Shown: positions 17,576 through 27,077, counted from the first letter of the stretch. The stretch is 64,000 bases of DNA from Pelotomaculum thermopropionicum SI (GCA_000010565.1 AP009389.1:2108001-2172000); one strand, 5' to 3'. Made by a program: numbers and translations. Notes: generated by a model from the letters alone, not told the origin.

Positions 17576-19273
17576 TCAAGAAGGGCTGTAAACAAACACA
17601 TTTTGTTCTTCATTATTAAAGGCGCGTTCAACCTCCCTATGCGGGCCGGCCTCTCCATCCCTGTACATGAGATCGTAATACTCGCGGATCATCCGCCGGG
17701 ATGAAAACTGCCAGTGGGCCATATCTATGCTTGCGTGCATCATGTCCACCCATCTGGTCCGGTCATTGTAAAACGTAGGAATAACCTCGTTAATCAATAC
17801 TTCGTATAGGACTCTCAGGTCCTCCTCATCCTGCTCCCAGTCTGCCGCGGCCCTTCTAATGCCATTAATAAGCCAGCCGCTTACTCCGTGCTGGGGCCCT
17901 TCGCCGACCCAGCCGTCCACCACGCTCAGGTTCAATACACCGTTAACCGCCGCCTTCATTCCGGAGGTCCCGCTGGCTTCCAGCGGCCGCCTGGGATTGT
18001 TCAGCCAGAGGTCGCAGCCGGTTACCATCATGCGGGCAATTTCCATGTTGTAATTTTCCAGAAAGACTATGCTGTCCCTGTATTTCCTGTCCATTTCAAT
18101 TAAAGCCTTAATTATTTCTTTGCCTCTTTTGTCGTCAGGGTGTGCCTTTCCCGAAAAGACAAGCTGAATCTTCTTTTCCCGCAGGAGGGGTGCAATAATG
18201 TCCTCGTGCTTAAAAATCAGATCGCTGCGCTTGTATGGAGCCGCCCTTCTGGCAAAACCGATAACAAGTGCGTTTTCATTAAGCTGGGTGCCCGTGTGAC
18301 GCCTGATAAAACTGATTAAATTCCTTTTCAGCCTTAAGTGCTGCTCCCAGAGATCGCCGCCGGTTTTAAATGCTTCTCTCATCCCCCGGTCCTGCCAGGT
18401 GTCGAGATGGATGCCGTTTGTAATGGAAATAATGGGCGCCGCCCGGTAAATGTTCCTCCACATCTGCCTGGCGGTTCGCCCGTGGGACTTTGAAACTGCG
18501 TTGCTGATGCGCGACAGGCGCAAGGCGGCTACGGTCATATTGAAGGGATCGCCGCCCAGCGCTTTCATCTGATTGTAATTAAGCCCATTGTAGGCTTCCA
18601 TGTAGCGCAAAAGGCCGTGGTCGTGGGATTCGTTGCCGGCCGCCACGGGGGTATGGGTTGTAAAAACCACCTGCTTTCTGGTTTCGAGCCAGGCGTCTTC
18701 AAAAGACATCCCCTGCTCCTGCATTTTTTCCCTTATTAGCTCAATGCCAGCCAGCGCGGCATGTCCCTCGTTAAAATGGTAAACATCCACAGGTATATTC
18801 AGCGCCCTTAAGGCGCGCACGCCGCCTATGCCGAGGATGATTTCCGCCGCCACTCTTTCCTGGGGACCTCCCCCGTACAGGCGGCTGGTCATCCAGCCGT
18901 GGGGGCTGCCCGGGTAATTTGTGTCAAGAAGATACAAAGGGGCGTTTCCATATTGGTCAACCAGGCGCACCCGGCAGACCACATCCTCCCCGCGCACACG
19001 GACCTTAACAGTTACGCCGGTATCTTTGACAAAGTCGTAATCGATGTTGGGAAAAATGTCATAAGGACGAAGGTCGTCGCCAATAAACTGGTGGGTGTAG
19101 TCCTGTCTCCAGAGAATTCCCACGGCCACCACGGGCAGGCCCAACTCCCTGGCCGTTTTGATGTAATCGCCGGCCAGTACGCCAAGACCTCCGGCATAGA
19201 TGGGAAGCTGCTCGCTGAGGCCGTATTCCATGCAGAAATAAGCAACTCTGGGTAAATTGCTGCTTTGCGCCAA
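17576..19273 (-). CDS. glgP: alpha-glucan (glycogen) phosphorylase, short form
   Basis: 565 aa GT35 enzyme that releases glucose-1-phosphate from storage glucan. The start of the fold (RVAYFCMEYGLSEQLPIYAGGLGVLAGD), VYHFNEGHAA and the PLP site EASGTSGMKAAVNG with K440 are all present. It is much shorter than the 800-aa animal/E. coli type and corresponds to the compact bacterial and archaeal subfamily. TTG start at 19273 with GGGAGG nine bases upstream. Monocistronic, ended by a strong terminator. Confidence 0.92.
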   Translation of the reverse strand: MAQSSNLPRVAYFCMEYGLSEQLPIYAGGLGVLAGDYIKTARELGLPVVAVGILWRQDYTHQFIGDDLRPYDIFPNIDYDFVKDTGVTVKVRVRGEDVVCRVRLVDQYGNAPLYLLDTNYPGSPHGWMTSRLYGGGPQERVAAEIILGIGGVRALRALNIPVDVYHFNEGHAALAGIELIREKMQEQGMSFEDAWLETRKQVVFTTHTPVAAGNESHDHGLLRYMEAYNGLNYNQMKALGGDPFNMTVAALRLSRISNAVSKSHGRTARQMWRNIYRAAPIISITNGIHLDTWQDRGMREAFKTGGDLWEQHLRLKRNLISFIRRHTGTQLNENALVIGFARRAAPYKRSDLIFKHEDIIAPLLREKKIQLVFSGKAHPDDKRGKEIIKALIEMDRKYRDSIVFLENYNMEIARMMVTGCDLWLNNPRRPLEASGTSGMKAAVNGVLNLSVVDGWVGEGPQHGVSGWLINGIRRAAADWEQDEEDLRVLYEVLINEVIPTFYNDRTRWVDMMHASIDMAHWQFSSRRMIREYYDLMYRDGEAGPHREVERAFNNEEQNVFVYSPS

Positions 19274-19415
19274 CCTTATAAACCTCCCTGCGAATATTAC
19301 GGCAGCTAGGTTTATATTCTGTTTTCCAGGCGATAATTATTCAATCAGGCCGGCAAAATAGCTATCTAAAATTCTTCCGGAAATCAAATGCCAATTTATA
19401 ACGCTGCATAAAACC

Positions 19416-20093
19416 TTAAAAGTTAAGAAAAGACAGCTGCCTGGCTTTATTTTTTATTTTATTGCCCAGCCATTCGGCCCATTCCTCAATGCCCTCGCCC
19501 GATCTTGCAGAAATAGAGAAAAACTGCACGTTTGGATTAAGCTTCCGCACGTCCGAGATAAAGCGGCCCATGTCAAAATCCGTATAAGGCAGAAGGTCTA
19601 TTTTGTTCAAAATAACGGCGCGGCACTCGCTGTACATTAAGGGGTATTTCGCCGGTTTGTCGTGCCCCCCGGCCACACTTGCCGTCATTACCTTGATATC
19701 TTCGCCAAGGTCGAATTCGGCAGGACAGACCAGATTGCCCACGTTTTCGATGAACAGGACGTCCACTCCCTCCAGCTCAAGCTCTTGCATCGCCTTGAAA
19801 ATCATGCCGGCCTCGAGATGACTCGCCCCCCTGGTATTGATCTGGATCACCTGAACCCCTTTTTTGGCAATGCGCCCGGCATCGCGATCGGTGTAAATGT
19901 CGCCCCCGATGACGGCAATTTTATATCTTTTTCCCAGCCTGTCAATTGTCCTCTCCAGGATGGCGGTCTTTCCCGATCCCGGCGCTCCCATCAGGTTTAC
20001 GCAAAAGACCCCCAATTCGTTAAGCAGCCGCCTGTTCTGCCCGGCAAGAATGCTGTTTGCGTCTAAAAAGTCACTTATTAACTTGACCTGCAT
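19416..20093 (-). CDS. hypB: hydrogenase/urease nickel GTPase HypB, atypical metal site
   Basis: 225 aa SIMIBI GTPase for nickel insertion into [NiFe]-hydrogenase. P-loop GAPGSGKT (36-43), FIENVGNLVCPAEFDLGE and the NKIDLLPY GTP-specificity motif are typical. The dimer-interface metal motif, normally Cys-His before Leu-Glu/Asp-Ala, reads S91-H92-L-E-A, so the nickel cysteine is lost, while the later Cys (NLVCP) remains. There is no N-terminal His-rich or Cys-rich metal store. No hypA is adjacent. The neighbouring hydrogenase is [FeFe], which does not need nickel, so the client lies elsewhere. Confidence 0.9.
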   Translation of the reverse strand: MQVKLISDFLDANSILAGQNRRLLNELGVFCVNLMGAPGSGKTAILERTIDRLGKRYKIAVIGGDIYTDRDAGRIAKKGVQVIQINTRGASHLEAGMIFKAMQELELEGVDVLFIENVGNLVCPAEFDLGEDIKVMTASVAGGHDKPAKYPLMYSECRAVILNKIDLLPYTDFDMGRFISDVRKLNPNVQFFSISARSGEGIEEWAEWLGNKIKNKARQLSFLNF

Positions 20094-20475
20094 TAATACC
20101 CCCCCCTGGCCATGAAATTTTTATGTAACGTCTAAAGGCGTCCCCCCTGAAATTCAAACCCGATTACTAACGATACCTTACCGCAAGAAACAAGTCAAGT
20201 CATTGGCAAACGGGACCAAATTAAATTTTTGGCGGATGTACTTTTTAACATAAAGAATCTCATACCTGCAATTCCCGGTTAATCAACATAAACAATAAAA
20301 CAGAATTAATTAAATTAAGATTTCCTTTTTATGGTCATTGACTAAATTAAACTCAACTAAATTTAATTAATATTTTCGTGCGATAAGCCCAATCGCTAAA
20401 AAAATCCCCATCTGAAAGCCTTCTTTCAGATGGGGATGCTATATGAGGATTGGGAGGGATGGGTTTACTTTAAGT
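20094..20475. other. 382-bp AT-rich gap between hypB and hydA
   Basis: No gene is supported. It holds the hydCBA terminator at its right end and AT-rich sequence (many AATT/TTAA words around 20340-20375) that must include the hypB promoter; no clear -35/-10 pair was identified. Confidence 0.6.
20398..20437 (-). terminator. intrinsic terminator of the hydCBA operon
   Basis: Fifteen-base perfect stem ATCCCCATCTGAAAG / CTTTCAGATGGGGAT with a four-base loop, followed on the minus strand by seven T. It lies 39 bp past the hydA stop. Confidence 0.95.
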
Positions 20476-22200
20476 TTACTGCTTGTTTATGCCCCTCGGA
20501 GTGTAATGGGTATGGAGAAGTTCGTGGGACTTGTGGCCCAGCGGCTTTTCCAGGAACTCTTCGTACAAAGCCTTGACGGCCGGGTTCTCGTGCGACTTGC
20601 GCAGTACCATGCGCTCGTCCTCGGTGTAGGTGGCGTCAATCCTCTTCAGGCGGATTTCGGTGTTGGTCGGGATGGGTGAACCGCCGCCGCCGATGCAGCC
20701 GCCCGGGCAGCACATGATTTCAATGAAATGGTAATCGGCCTCGCCGGCGCGGACCTTGTCCAGAACCTTCCTGGCATTGCCCAGGCCGTTGGTAATTGCA
20801 ATCTTGACAGGCAGGTCGCCCACTTGAATGGTGGCTTCTTTCACGCCTGTAAGACCGCGGCATTCGACGAAGTTGATGTTATCAAGCTCTTTTCCGGTAA
20901 CAACTTCATACACGGTCCGCAGGGCGGCCTCCATAACGCCGCCGGTTGCACCGAAGATTTCGCCGGCGCCGGTGGAAATGCCGAGCGGAGCATCGTATTC
21001 TTCCTCAGGCAGTTCGGCTATGTTAATATTGGCCTGTTTGAACATGCGCCCCAGTTCGCGGGAGGTCAGCACCACGTCCACGTCCTGGTAGCCGCTGTCT
21101 TTCATCTCAGGCCGCTGGCACTCAAACTTCTTGGCGGTACAGGGCATTATTGAGACGACGAAAATGTCGGCGGGATCAATGCCTTCCTTCTGCGCGTAGT
21201 ACGTCTTGGCCAGAGCGCCGAACATCTGCTGCGGCGACTTGCAGGTGGACAGGTGAGGCAGCAGGTCGGGGTAGAAATGCTCGGCGAACTTAATCCAGCC
21301 CGGGCTGCACGAGGTTATCATGGGCAGCACGCCGCCCGTCTTGATCCGCTGGAGAAGCTCGTTGCCCTCCTCCAGAATGGTGAGGTCGGCGGTAAAGTCG
21401 GTATCGAATACTTTGTTGAAGCCCAGGCGCCTTAATCCTGCAACCATTTTGCCGGTAACAATGCTACCCGGCTCCATTCCCATGGTTTCACCAAGCTGCA
21501 CCCTGGTGGCCGGCGCAGTTTGAACCACAACATGCTTCTTGGGATCGGCCAGGGCCGCCCAAACCTTGTCGATATCGTCTTTTTCCTGGATGGCCGCGGT
21601 CGGGCAGACCAGGGAGCACTGGCCGCACTGGACGCACTCCATGTTGGCCAGTTTCTCGTTAAAGGCGGGGGCGATCAGCGTATCAAATCCTCTCTCCTGA
21701 GCGGTAAGGGCATTCACCGTCTGAATATTGCTGCACACAGCTACGCAGCGGCGGCAGAGAACGCACTTGCGCGGATCCCTGATGATGGCAGGAGAGGAAT
21801 CATCGATGGGATATTCTGTTTTTGCGCCGTCAAAACGCACTTCCTTAATCCCAAACTGTTCGGCAAGCTTCTGCAGTTCGCAGTTCTGGTTGCGGACGCA
21901 GGTAAGGCACTCCATGGGGTGGTCCGAAAGGATTAATTCCAGAACCAGCTTGCGGGCCTTAATGACAGCCGGAGTATTGGTCCGGACGACCATGCCTTCT
22001 GCCACCGGGGCAACGCAGGCAGGAACGAAGGTCCTCGCCCCCTGCACCTCCACCATGCAAATCCGGCAGGCCCCAATCACATTGATGTCTTTCAGGTAGC
22101 AAAGCGTCGGGATGTTTATCCCCAACTTTTTAGCGGCCTCGAGTATGGTTGAACCCGGTTCTACCGCTACTTTCTGGTTATCAATTGTTAATGTTATCAT
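20476..22200 (-). CDS. hydA: [FeFe]-hydrogenase catalytic subunit HydA (trimeric NAD(H)-linked type)
   Basis: 574 aa. In order: N-terminal [2Fe-2S] domain (C34, C45, C48, C62), the His-Cys3 cluster (H94, C98, C101, C107), two [4Fe-4S] motifs (C146-C156 and C189-C199), then the H-cluster domain with TSCSPGW (C298), MPCTAKK (C353) and EIMCCPGGCIGGGG (C498, C502). It makes or uses H2 in the cytoplasm. The second H-cluster loop and the open C-terminus match the HydABC/Hnd family. Third gene of the hydC-hydB-hydA operon. For an acid-oxidising syntroph it would vent electrons from NADH, with or without ferredoxin. Confidence 0.97.
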   Translation of the reverse strand: MITLTIDNQKVAVEPGSTILEAAKKLGINIPTLCYLKDINVIGACRICMVEVQGARTFVPACVAPVAEGMVVRTNTPAVIKARKLVLELILSDHPMECLTCVRNQNCELQKLAEQFGIKEVRFDGAKTEYPIDDSSPAIIRDPRKCVLCRRCVAVCSNIQTVNALTAQERGFDTLIAPAFNEKLANMECVQCGQCSLVCPTAAIQEKDDIDKVWAALADPKKHVVVQTAPATRVQLGETMGMEPGSIVTGKMVAGLRRLGFNKVFDTDFTADLTILEEGNELLQRIKTGGVLPMITSCSPGWIKFAEHFYPDLLPHLSTCKSPQQMFGALAKTYYAQKEGIDPADIFVVSIMPCTAKKFECQRPEMKDSGYQDVDVVLTSRELGRMFKQANINIAELPEEEYDAPLGISTGAGEIFGATGGVMEAALRTVYEVVTGKELDNINFVECRGLTGVKEATIQVGDLPVKIAITNGLGNARKVLDKVRAGEADYHFIEIMCCPGGCIGGGGSPIPTNTEIRLKRIDATYTEDERMVLRKSHENPAVKALYEEFLEKPLGHKSHELLHTHYTPRGINKQ

Positions 22201-22275
22201 TTTTCACTTTCCCCTCCAAACTCCCGTATTCTTCTACATTTCATTTTTCATAAAAAGCTGCGGGAGCGGCTTTTA

Positions 22276-23976
22276 TTACTTTAACTCGCAAACGCCTGCA
22301 CGGCACTTGCGCTCCTTGATGTGCTCCTCATACTCGTCGCGGAAATATCTGATCGTGCTCAGAACAGGGTTGGGCGCGGTCTGGCCGAGTCCGCACAGGG
22401 CGGTGTTCTTAATTGTGGTTGCCAGCTCGCTCAGAAGCTCGATATCGCCTTCCCTGCCCTGGCCGTTGGTAATCCGGTCAAGAATTTCATACATCCGCTT
22501 GGTGCCGATCCGGCAGGGCGAACATTTGCCGCAGGACTCGTCTACTACGAAGTCGAGGAAGAACTTGGCTATATCCACCATGCAAGTGTCTTCGTCCATA
22601 ACGATCATGCCGCCGGACCCCATGATTGCACCCAGCGCTCCAAGGGAATCATAGTCGATCGGAGTATCCAGATGCTCGGCCGGGATGCAGCCGCCGGACG
22701 GACCGCCGGTCTGGACGGCCTTAAACTGCTTCTTCCGGGGTATGCCGCCGCCGATTTCATAAACAATTTCTCTTAAAGTGATGCCCATGGGGACTTCCAC
22801 GATACCGGTATTGTTGATCCTGCCGGCCAGGGCAAATACTTTGGTGCCCTTGCTCTTCTCGGTACCGATGGAAGCATACCAGTCTGCCCCTTTAAGAATA
22901 ATCGGCGCAATATTTGCCCATGTTTCAACGTTATTGATAACGGTAGGCTTGCCCCAGACGCCGGACTGGGCCGGGAACGGAGGCCTGGGTCTCGGCTCGC
23001 CGCGCTTGCCTTCAATGGAGGCCAGCAGCGCAGTTTCTTCGCCGCAGACGAAGGCGCCGGCACCTATGCGGATTTCAATGTCAAAGTTGAAGCTGGTTCC
23101 GAAAATGTTCTTGCCCAGCAGACCGTACTCGCGGGCCTTTTCAATGGCATAGCTCAACCTCTGAATGGCAAGAGGATACTCCGCCCGCACGTAGACGTAT
23201 CCCTGCTCGGCGCCGATGGCATAGCCGCAGATGGCCATACCCTCGATAACGCTGTGGGGGTCGCCTTCCAGAACGGACCTGTCCATGAAAGCGCCCGGGT
23301 CTCCTTCGTCACCGTTGCAGACCACGTATTTTGGAGTTCCCGGAGCCGCTGCGGTAAATCCCCACTTCATGCCGGTGGAGAAGCCGGCGCCGCCCCGCCC
23401 GCGCAACCCTGACTTTTTGACTTCCTCAATAACCTGCGCCGGGGTCATTTGAGTGAGAACTTTTGCAAGGGCAGCATAGCCGTCTCTGCCGATGTATTCC
23501 TCTATTGAAAGGGGATCTATATAAATCGTGTTGCGAAGAACTATCTTTTGCTGCTTTTTAAACAAATCGATATCATGAATGCAGGGTGTCGGCTCCTTGG
23601 CCCCCGGTGCCCTGTACAGCAAGCGCTGCACCGGAGCGCCCTTCATGATATGCTCCTCAACAATTGCCTCGGCATCCTTCGGCCTAAGCCTCCGGTAGAA
23701 GGTGGCATCAGGATAAACAATGGCAACCGGACCCATATCGCACGGGCCCATGCAGCCGGTCAGGATGATTCTAACCTGCTCCGTCAGCCCGTTTTTGTTG
23801 AGGGACTCTTTCAGGGCGTCTACGACCTCACCGCACTTGGAAGAAATACAACCCTGACCGCCGCAAACCATGATGTGGGCCTTACAGGTTGCCGACGGTA
23901 CGCCTTCGCGTACCTTCAGGACTTCCTGCATGCTTTCTTTAATCTTTGCCAGTTCGTCCACAGACTTTACTGTCAC
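22276..23976 (-). CDS. hydB: HydB/NuoF-like NADH-binding subunit of the [FeFe]-hydrogenase
   Basis: 566 aa, GTG start at 23976 after GGAGG. A thioredoxin-like [2Fe-2S] N-terminus (MVCGGQGCISSKC; TGCMGPC) precedes the FMN/NADH domain (GLRGRGGAGFSTGMKW, GDEGDPGAFMDR) and the NuoF [4Fe-4S] motif ESCGKCSPCRIGT. The protein stops at KCRAGVCELK, where most HydB proteins continue into a C-terminal two-cluster ferredoxin domain; that domain is missing and no remnant follows. The operon gap to hydA is 75 bp. Loss of the extra clusters may bear on whether the enzyme bifurcates. Confidence 0.95.
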   Translation of the reverse strand: MTVKSVDELAKIKESMQEVLKVREGVPSATCKAHIMVCGGQGCISSKCGEVVDALKESLNKNGLTEQVRIILTGCMGPCDMGPVAIVYPDATFYRRLRPKDAEAIVEEHIMKGAPVQRLLYRAPGAKEPTPCIHDIDLFKKQQKIVLRNTIYIDPLSIEEYIGRDGYAALAKVLTQMTPAQVIEEVKKSGLRGRGGAGFSTGMKWGFTAAAPGTPKYVVCNGDEGDPGAFMDRSVLEGDPHSVIEGMAICGYAIGAEQGYVYVRAEYPLAIQRLSYAIEKAREYGLLGKNIFGTSFNFDIEIRIGAGAFVCGEETALLASIEGKRGEPRPRPPFPAQSGVWGKPTVINNVETWANIAPIILKGADWYASIGTEKSKGTKVFALAGRINNTGIVEVPMGITLREIVYEIGGGIPRKKQFKAVQTGGPSGGCIPAEHLDTPIDYDSLGALGAIMGSGGMIVMDEDTCMVDIAKFFLDFVVDESCGKCSPCRIGTKRMYEILDRITNGQGREGDIELLSELATTIKNTALCGLGQTAPNPVLSTIRYFRDEYEEHIKERKCRAGVCELK

Positions 23977-24125
23977 TTTATTACACCTCCGTTTAAATCC
24001 TCCAGCCGTTTCTCAAAAATATCCCCTGTCAAAAAACCTACCTGCACCCATCCGGCGGGACCCCGGGTGCACCGCGCCAGCAAATCAAATAAAAGACAAG
24101 GGATATTTAGTATATTTCAATATTC

Positions 24126-24614
24126 TTATGCGTACTGTTCGAGAATTGCAGGAATTTGCTCCGGTTCCAAGCGGCCGTGCACGTCTTTGCCGTCGATGAT
24201 CATTGCGGGAGCAAGACCGCAGGCTCCAATGCAACGGACAATTTCAAGCGTAAACCGGCTGTCTGGGGTAGTCTGGCCGGGTTTAATACCGATAGCCTCT
24301 CTAAGAGTTTTAAGAACCATCTTGGTTCCTTTAACATAGCAGGCAGTACCTGCACACACGCTGATTTTGTGCCTGCCCCTGGGTATCAGAGAGAAGAACG
24401 CGTAGAAAGTAACAACGCCGTACACTTCCTGAAGCGACAGCCCCAGCCCTTCAGCAATCATAATTAAAGCCCATCTGGGCAGGTACCCGATCAGTTCCTG
24501 AGCCCTGGTCAACACCTGGATCAGGCCGGTAGGCTGCCCCCTGTACTGGTCGATAATCTTTTCCAGTTGTTTAGTCAGTTCGTCTTCTCCGCACTTGCAT
24601 TCACATGCCACCAC
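24126..24614 (-). CDS. hydC: HydC/NuoE-like thioredoxin-fold [2Fe-2S] subunit
   Basis: 162 aa, GTG start at 24614 with GGGAGG eight bases upstream. Cluster cysteines lie in SVCAGTACYVKG and RCIGACGLAPAM, as in NuoE/HydC. It is the first gene of hydC-hydB-hydA and relays electrons between the NADH site of HydB and the rest of the complex. An additional Cys-rich N-terminal stretch (ACECKCGED) is visible. Confidence 0.95.
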   Translation of the reverse strand: MVACECKCGEDELTKQLEKIIDQYRGQPTGLIQVLTRAQELIGYLPRWALIMIAEGLGLSLQEVYGVVTFYAFFSLIPRGRHKISVCAGTACYVKGTKMVLKTLREAIGIKPGQTTPDSRFTLEIVRCIGACGLAPAMIIDGKDVHGRLEPEQIPAILEQYA

Positions 24615-25185
24615 AACTCTAACCTCCCTCGCTTAATTGCCTTTAGGGTTCTCCAGTTGTAATCTTTTTCACATAAGTCCATAAGTAATGAAATTCTTGC
24701 GTCGACCAAGCATTCTTCTTGCGGCTAAAAAACGCCCTGATTTCAAAACAATTCATAATTACGGCATGGCAGAATGTTTCCTACCCTGATGTCCAAAAAG
24801 ATGGCTTAAGAAACCGGTTTTCCTGCTTTGTGTTTTAATTTAACATAGCGTCTATCTAATTCAACAAAATTTCCCTTAAATATTGCAACAGCTTCTTTAA
24901 TTCGCCGGCCTTGCCGGAACCATCCCCCGGGACCCTTACCACACCTCCTTTCTCAAAAAAATTTATATTAAATTATAAATTTTCTTATTCTCCTTAATTA
25001 TTAAAGATATATTAAACTCGAGCCTTAATCATTAGATAACGGGACTAAAGAAATATGCCTGCAATTATGCTCTTTAGTAAGTTCAAAACGAACAAATTTG
25101 ATGCTTTGTGAGTATATATTAACAACTAAACAAATAGCACCAATATAATAATGTTTTTTTATATCATTCTTACAAAATGATATAC
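24615..25185. other. 571-bp AT-rich upstream region of hydCBA
   Basis: No gene is supported. It must carry the hyd operon promoter, but no convincing -35/-10 pair was picked. An 8-bp inverted repeat TATATCAT/ATGATATA sits at 25160-25184, and a Rex-like but mis-spaced palindrome lies at 25106-25125. Confidence 0.5.
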
Positions 25186-26358
25186 CTAAACAGGTTCATG
25201 GGTGCCGATCTGCTTCATAATCAGGGCAATGGCCAATACCAGCGCGTCATAAAAAGATCTGGGGTTTAAACCCGTAAGGGACTGAATCTTATCCAGGCGG
25301 TAGGTAAACGTATTGCGGTGCAGGAAAGCCTTTTCGGCAGCCTGGGCGATATTCAGGTTATTTTGAAAAAAAGCTTCCAGGGTTTCCTGCAGTTCTTTCT
25401 CATCCTTTATGCTTCCCAGGTAACGCTCAATAAACCTTTCTTTTTCCTCATCGCAAATTCTGGACAGCAGGCTTTCCAGCGCAAAGTCGGAAATATGGTA
25501 AATATTTGACTGCCTTACCTCTTTAAAGTACTTCCCCATATTTAGAGCCAGGTAAGCTTCCTGATACGAATGACGGACCGCCAGAACCCCCCTGTGACAC
25601 TCCCCGATACCAATGGAGACGTCATGTTTTGTGCCAAGCAAAATGGCCTGGCGCAATGACTCGCCCAGGGAAATCAAGTGTTTTCTGCACCTTAACAGCA
25701 CCTCGCCCTTTTCTTTCCCGCCATTCTTACAGCTGCCGGCTTCCCGCCCGGCTTCTTCATAAAGTATGTTTTTGAGCACCACAATCCTTCCGCTGAAATA
25801 GGAAACAACAATGAATCCGCCGGAAAACTTAAAGAAATTTTCAATAATTTTAATTGCAATAGACCGCAGCCTGTTCCACTCGGGAGACCTGTCGTTCAGC
25901 GACTCTTTCTTTTCAAATTCAACAATAAACACAACCTGGGGATCTTCAAGATCATAGCCGAGAATACGGCCGAGTATATTAAGGGTGGGATTAGGCTGGC
26001 TGCTTTTCTGGTTTAACAGCTGGGACACAAACAACTCCTTAGCCTGGCTCTCCCTCTGCTGCTCTTCGACCAGAAAGGCCTTTTTTAAAAGCATTTCAAT
26101 AACAGACCTGGAAATATCAAGCGTGCCCTTTACCTGTCCCTCCTCCCGGCATATCTTAATTGAACCGATAACATGCCCCCCGTATTCCAGGGGAATTTCA
26201 CTTCCTTCAATTTCCTGCCCTAGGAGCAGAGAAATATTTTCTGAAAGGCCGTCTTGAATCAGCGCTGGAAACTGCTCGCCCGCTATCAGGGCTTCCTCTT
26301 TAATAAAGGGTTCGTCCTCCTGGAATTCACGCAATTCCAAAAGTTCCTTCTCGGCCAT
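25186..26358 (-). CDS. CdaR/PucR-type transcriptional regulator
   Basis: 390 aa. The N-terminal part (IPLEYGGHVIGSIKI) resembles the sugar-diacid recognition domain of CdaR; the C-terminus has the PucR-family HTH (NNLNIAQAAEKAFLHRNTFTYRLDKI). Such proteins activate genes for carboxylic-acid or purine use. ATG 26358 is preceded by GAGGG. It lies upstream of the hyd operon on the same strand but 570 bp away, so a regulatory link to hydrogenase is possible but unproved. Confidence 0.85.
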   Translation of the reverse strand: MAEKELLELREFQEDEPFIKEEALIAGEQFPALIQDGLSENISLLLGQEIEGSEIPLEYGGHVIGSIKICREEGQVKGTLDISRSVIEMLLKKAFLVEEQQRESQAKELFVSQLLNQKSSQPNPTLNILGRILGYDLEDPQVVFIVEFEKKESLNDRSPEWNRLRSIAIKIIENFFKFSGGFIVVSYFSGRIVVLKNILYEEAGREAGSCKNGGKEKGEVLLRCRKHLISLGESLRQAILLGTKHDVSIGIGECHRGVLAVRHSYQEAYLALNMGKYFKEVRQSNIYHISDFALESLLSRICDEEKERFIERYLGSIKDEKELQETLEAFFQNNLNIAQAAEKAFLHRNTFTYRLDKIQSLTGLNPRSFYDALVLAIALIMKQIGTHEPV

Positions 26359-26531
26359 AAAAACCCTCTTCCCCTAAAGGCTCCTTGGTGATATATTCGC
26401 CAACAAAAATAAAAACCCTTCTTAAGGTTGTCAATTTGTCTCCTTGCTTTTAAAAAGGGCATTAACCAAGGCCGTTCTACTTCAAACACATTACAATACC
26501 TCGCCGGCCGGGCATGGGTGCCCCGCGGCTT

Positions 26532-26690
26532 TCAGCCGGTTTTTTTACACCTGCTGTTAATTTCTTCTTCAATTTTCTTTATCTTACTAAGAAACAGGTT
26601 AATATCAATCCACCCGAACTCCTCGTCATAAACCCATGTTGTCCTCGCCGGCACCTCGAGTTTTTTGCTTTTCTTTTTTCTGCCCCTCAT
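26532..26690 (-). CDS. small basic protein of unknown function (52 aa)
   Basis: ATG at 26690 has GGAGGG seven bases upstream, so this start is preferred over one at 26762. The protein opens with a lysine/arginine cluster (RGRKKKSKK), has a central TTWVYDEEFGWID and an amphipathic, coiled-coil-like C-terminus. Not recognised. It is divergent from the miniprotein pair across a 387-bp gap. Confidence 0.45.
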   Translation of the reverse strand: MRGRKKKSKKLEVPARTTWVYDEEFGWIDINLFLSKIKKIEEEINSRCKKTG

Positions 26691-26847
26691 TGTCCATCCC
26701 TCCGTTGTTCTTATATCTATAAATCTCATAAGTTTCTTTGTTAAAGTACAAAGCAAAAACAATGCCAGGTTTAAATAAAATTAATTTGACCTTGATATAA
26801 AACATTTTTCTAAGAACTTATCAACCGGGAGCCTCATAAAATATGAT

Positions 26848-26876
26848 GCAAAATGGAACATTTTGTTCCATTTTGC
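26848..26876. repeat. perfect 13-bp inverted repeat, three-base loop
   Basis: GCAAAATGGAACA and its exact complement flank TTT. It is not followed by a clean T-run, so it looks more like an operator than a terminator; the inner GGAAC-N5-GTTCC is unlike the LexA box in both spacing and flanks. Confidence 0.7.
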
Positions 26877-26952
26877 GATACCGCTCGACAGCATAATCAA
26901 AACGGTATATAAATATTCAGTTCTGACCGTAACACCGGCCCTTTTCACTGTA

Positions 26953-26979
26953 ACCAATTTTTTTTTAAGTCATATTATA
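26953..26979 (+). promoter_or_regulatory. sigma-K-type sporulation promoter
   Basis: AC (26953-26954), sixteen bases, then CATATTATA (26971-26979), an exact fit to AC-N16-CATAnnnTA. The leader to the first miniprotein would be about 90 bases. Confidence 0.5.
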
Positions 26980-27077
26980 AAGTAAAAACCAACACTAAGG
27001 GGGTTTCTGAAGAGAAAAAACCTTCACCATGCCTGTCAATTTTTATCCTGGACAGAAGAAGAAAAGGAGGCTAAAAC

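Larger units (their letters stand above)
26691..27077. other. 387-bp divergent intergenic region
   Basis: Contains a 29-bp perfect palindrome (26848-26876) and a sigma-K-like promoter (26953-26979) for the miniprotein pair; the rest is AT-rich with nothing else recognised. Confidence 0.6.

Noticed and set aside
25106-25125. Rex-like site TTGTGAG-N6-TTAACAA upstream of hydCBA
   Set aside because: Arms are 2 bp too far apart for a Rex palindrome and it lies about 490 bp from hydC; kept only as a remark.
25160-25184. TATATCAT/ATGATATA hairpin as a terminator for the CdaR-like gene
   Set aside because: On the minus strand it is followed by an A-run, not a T-run.
26848-26876. LexA (SOS) box reading of the palindrome
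   Set aside because: GGAAC-N5-GTTCC differs from CGAAC-N4-GTTCG in base and spacing, and no SOS gene is adjacent.
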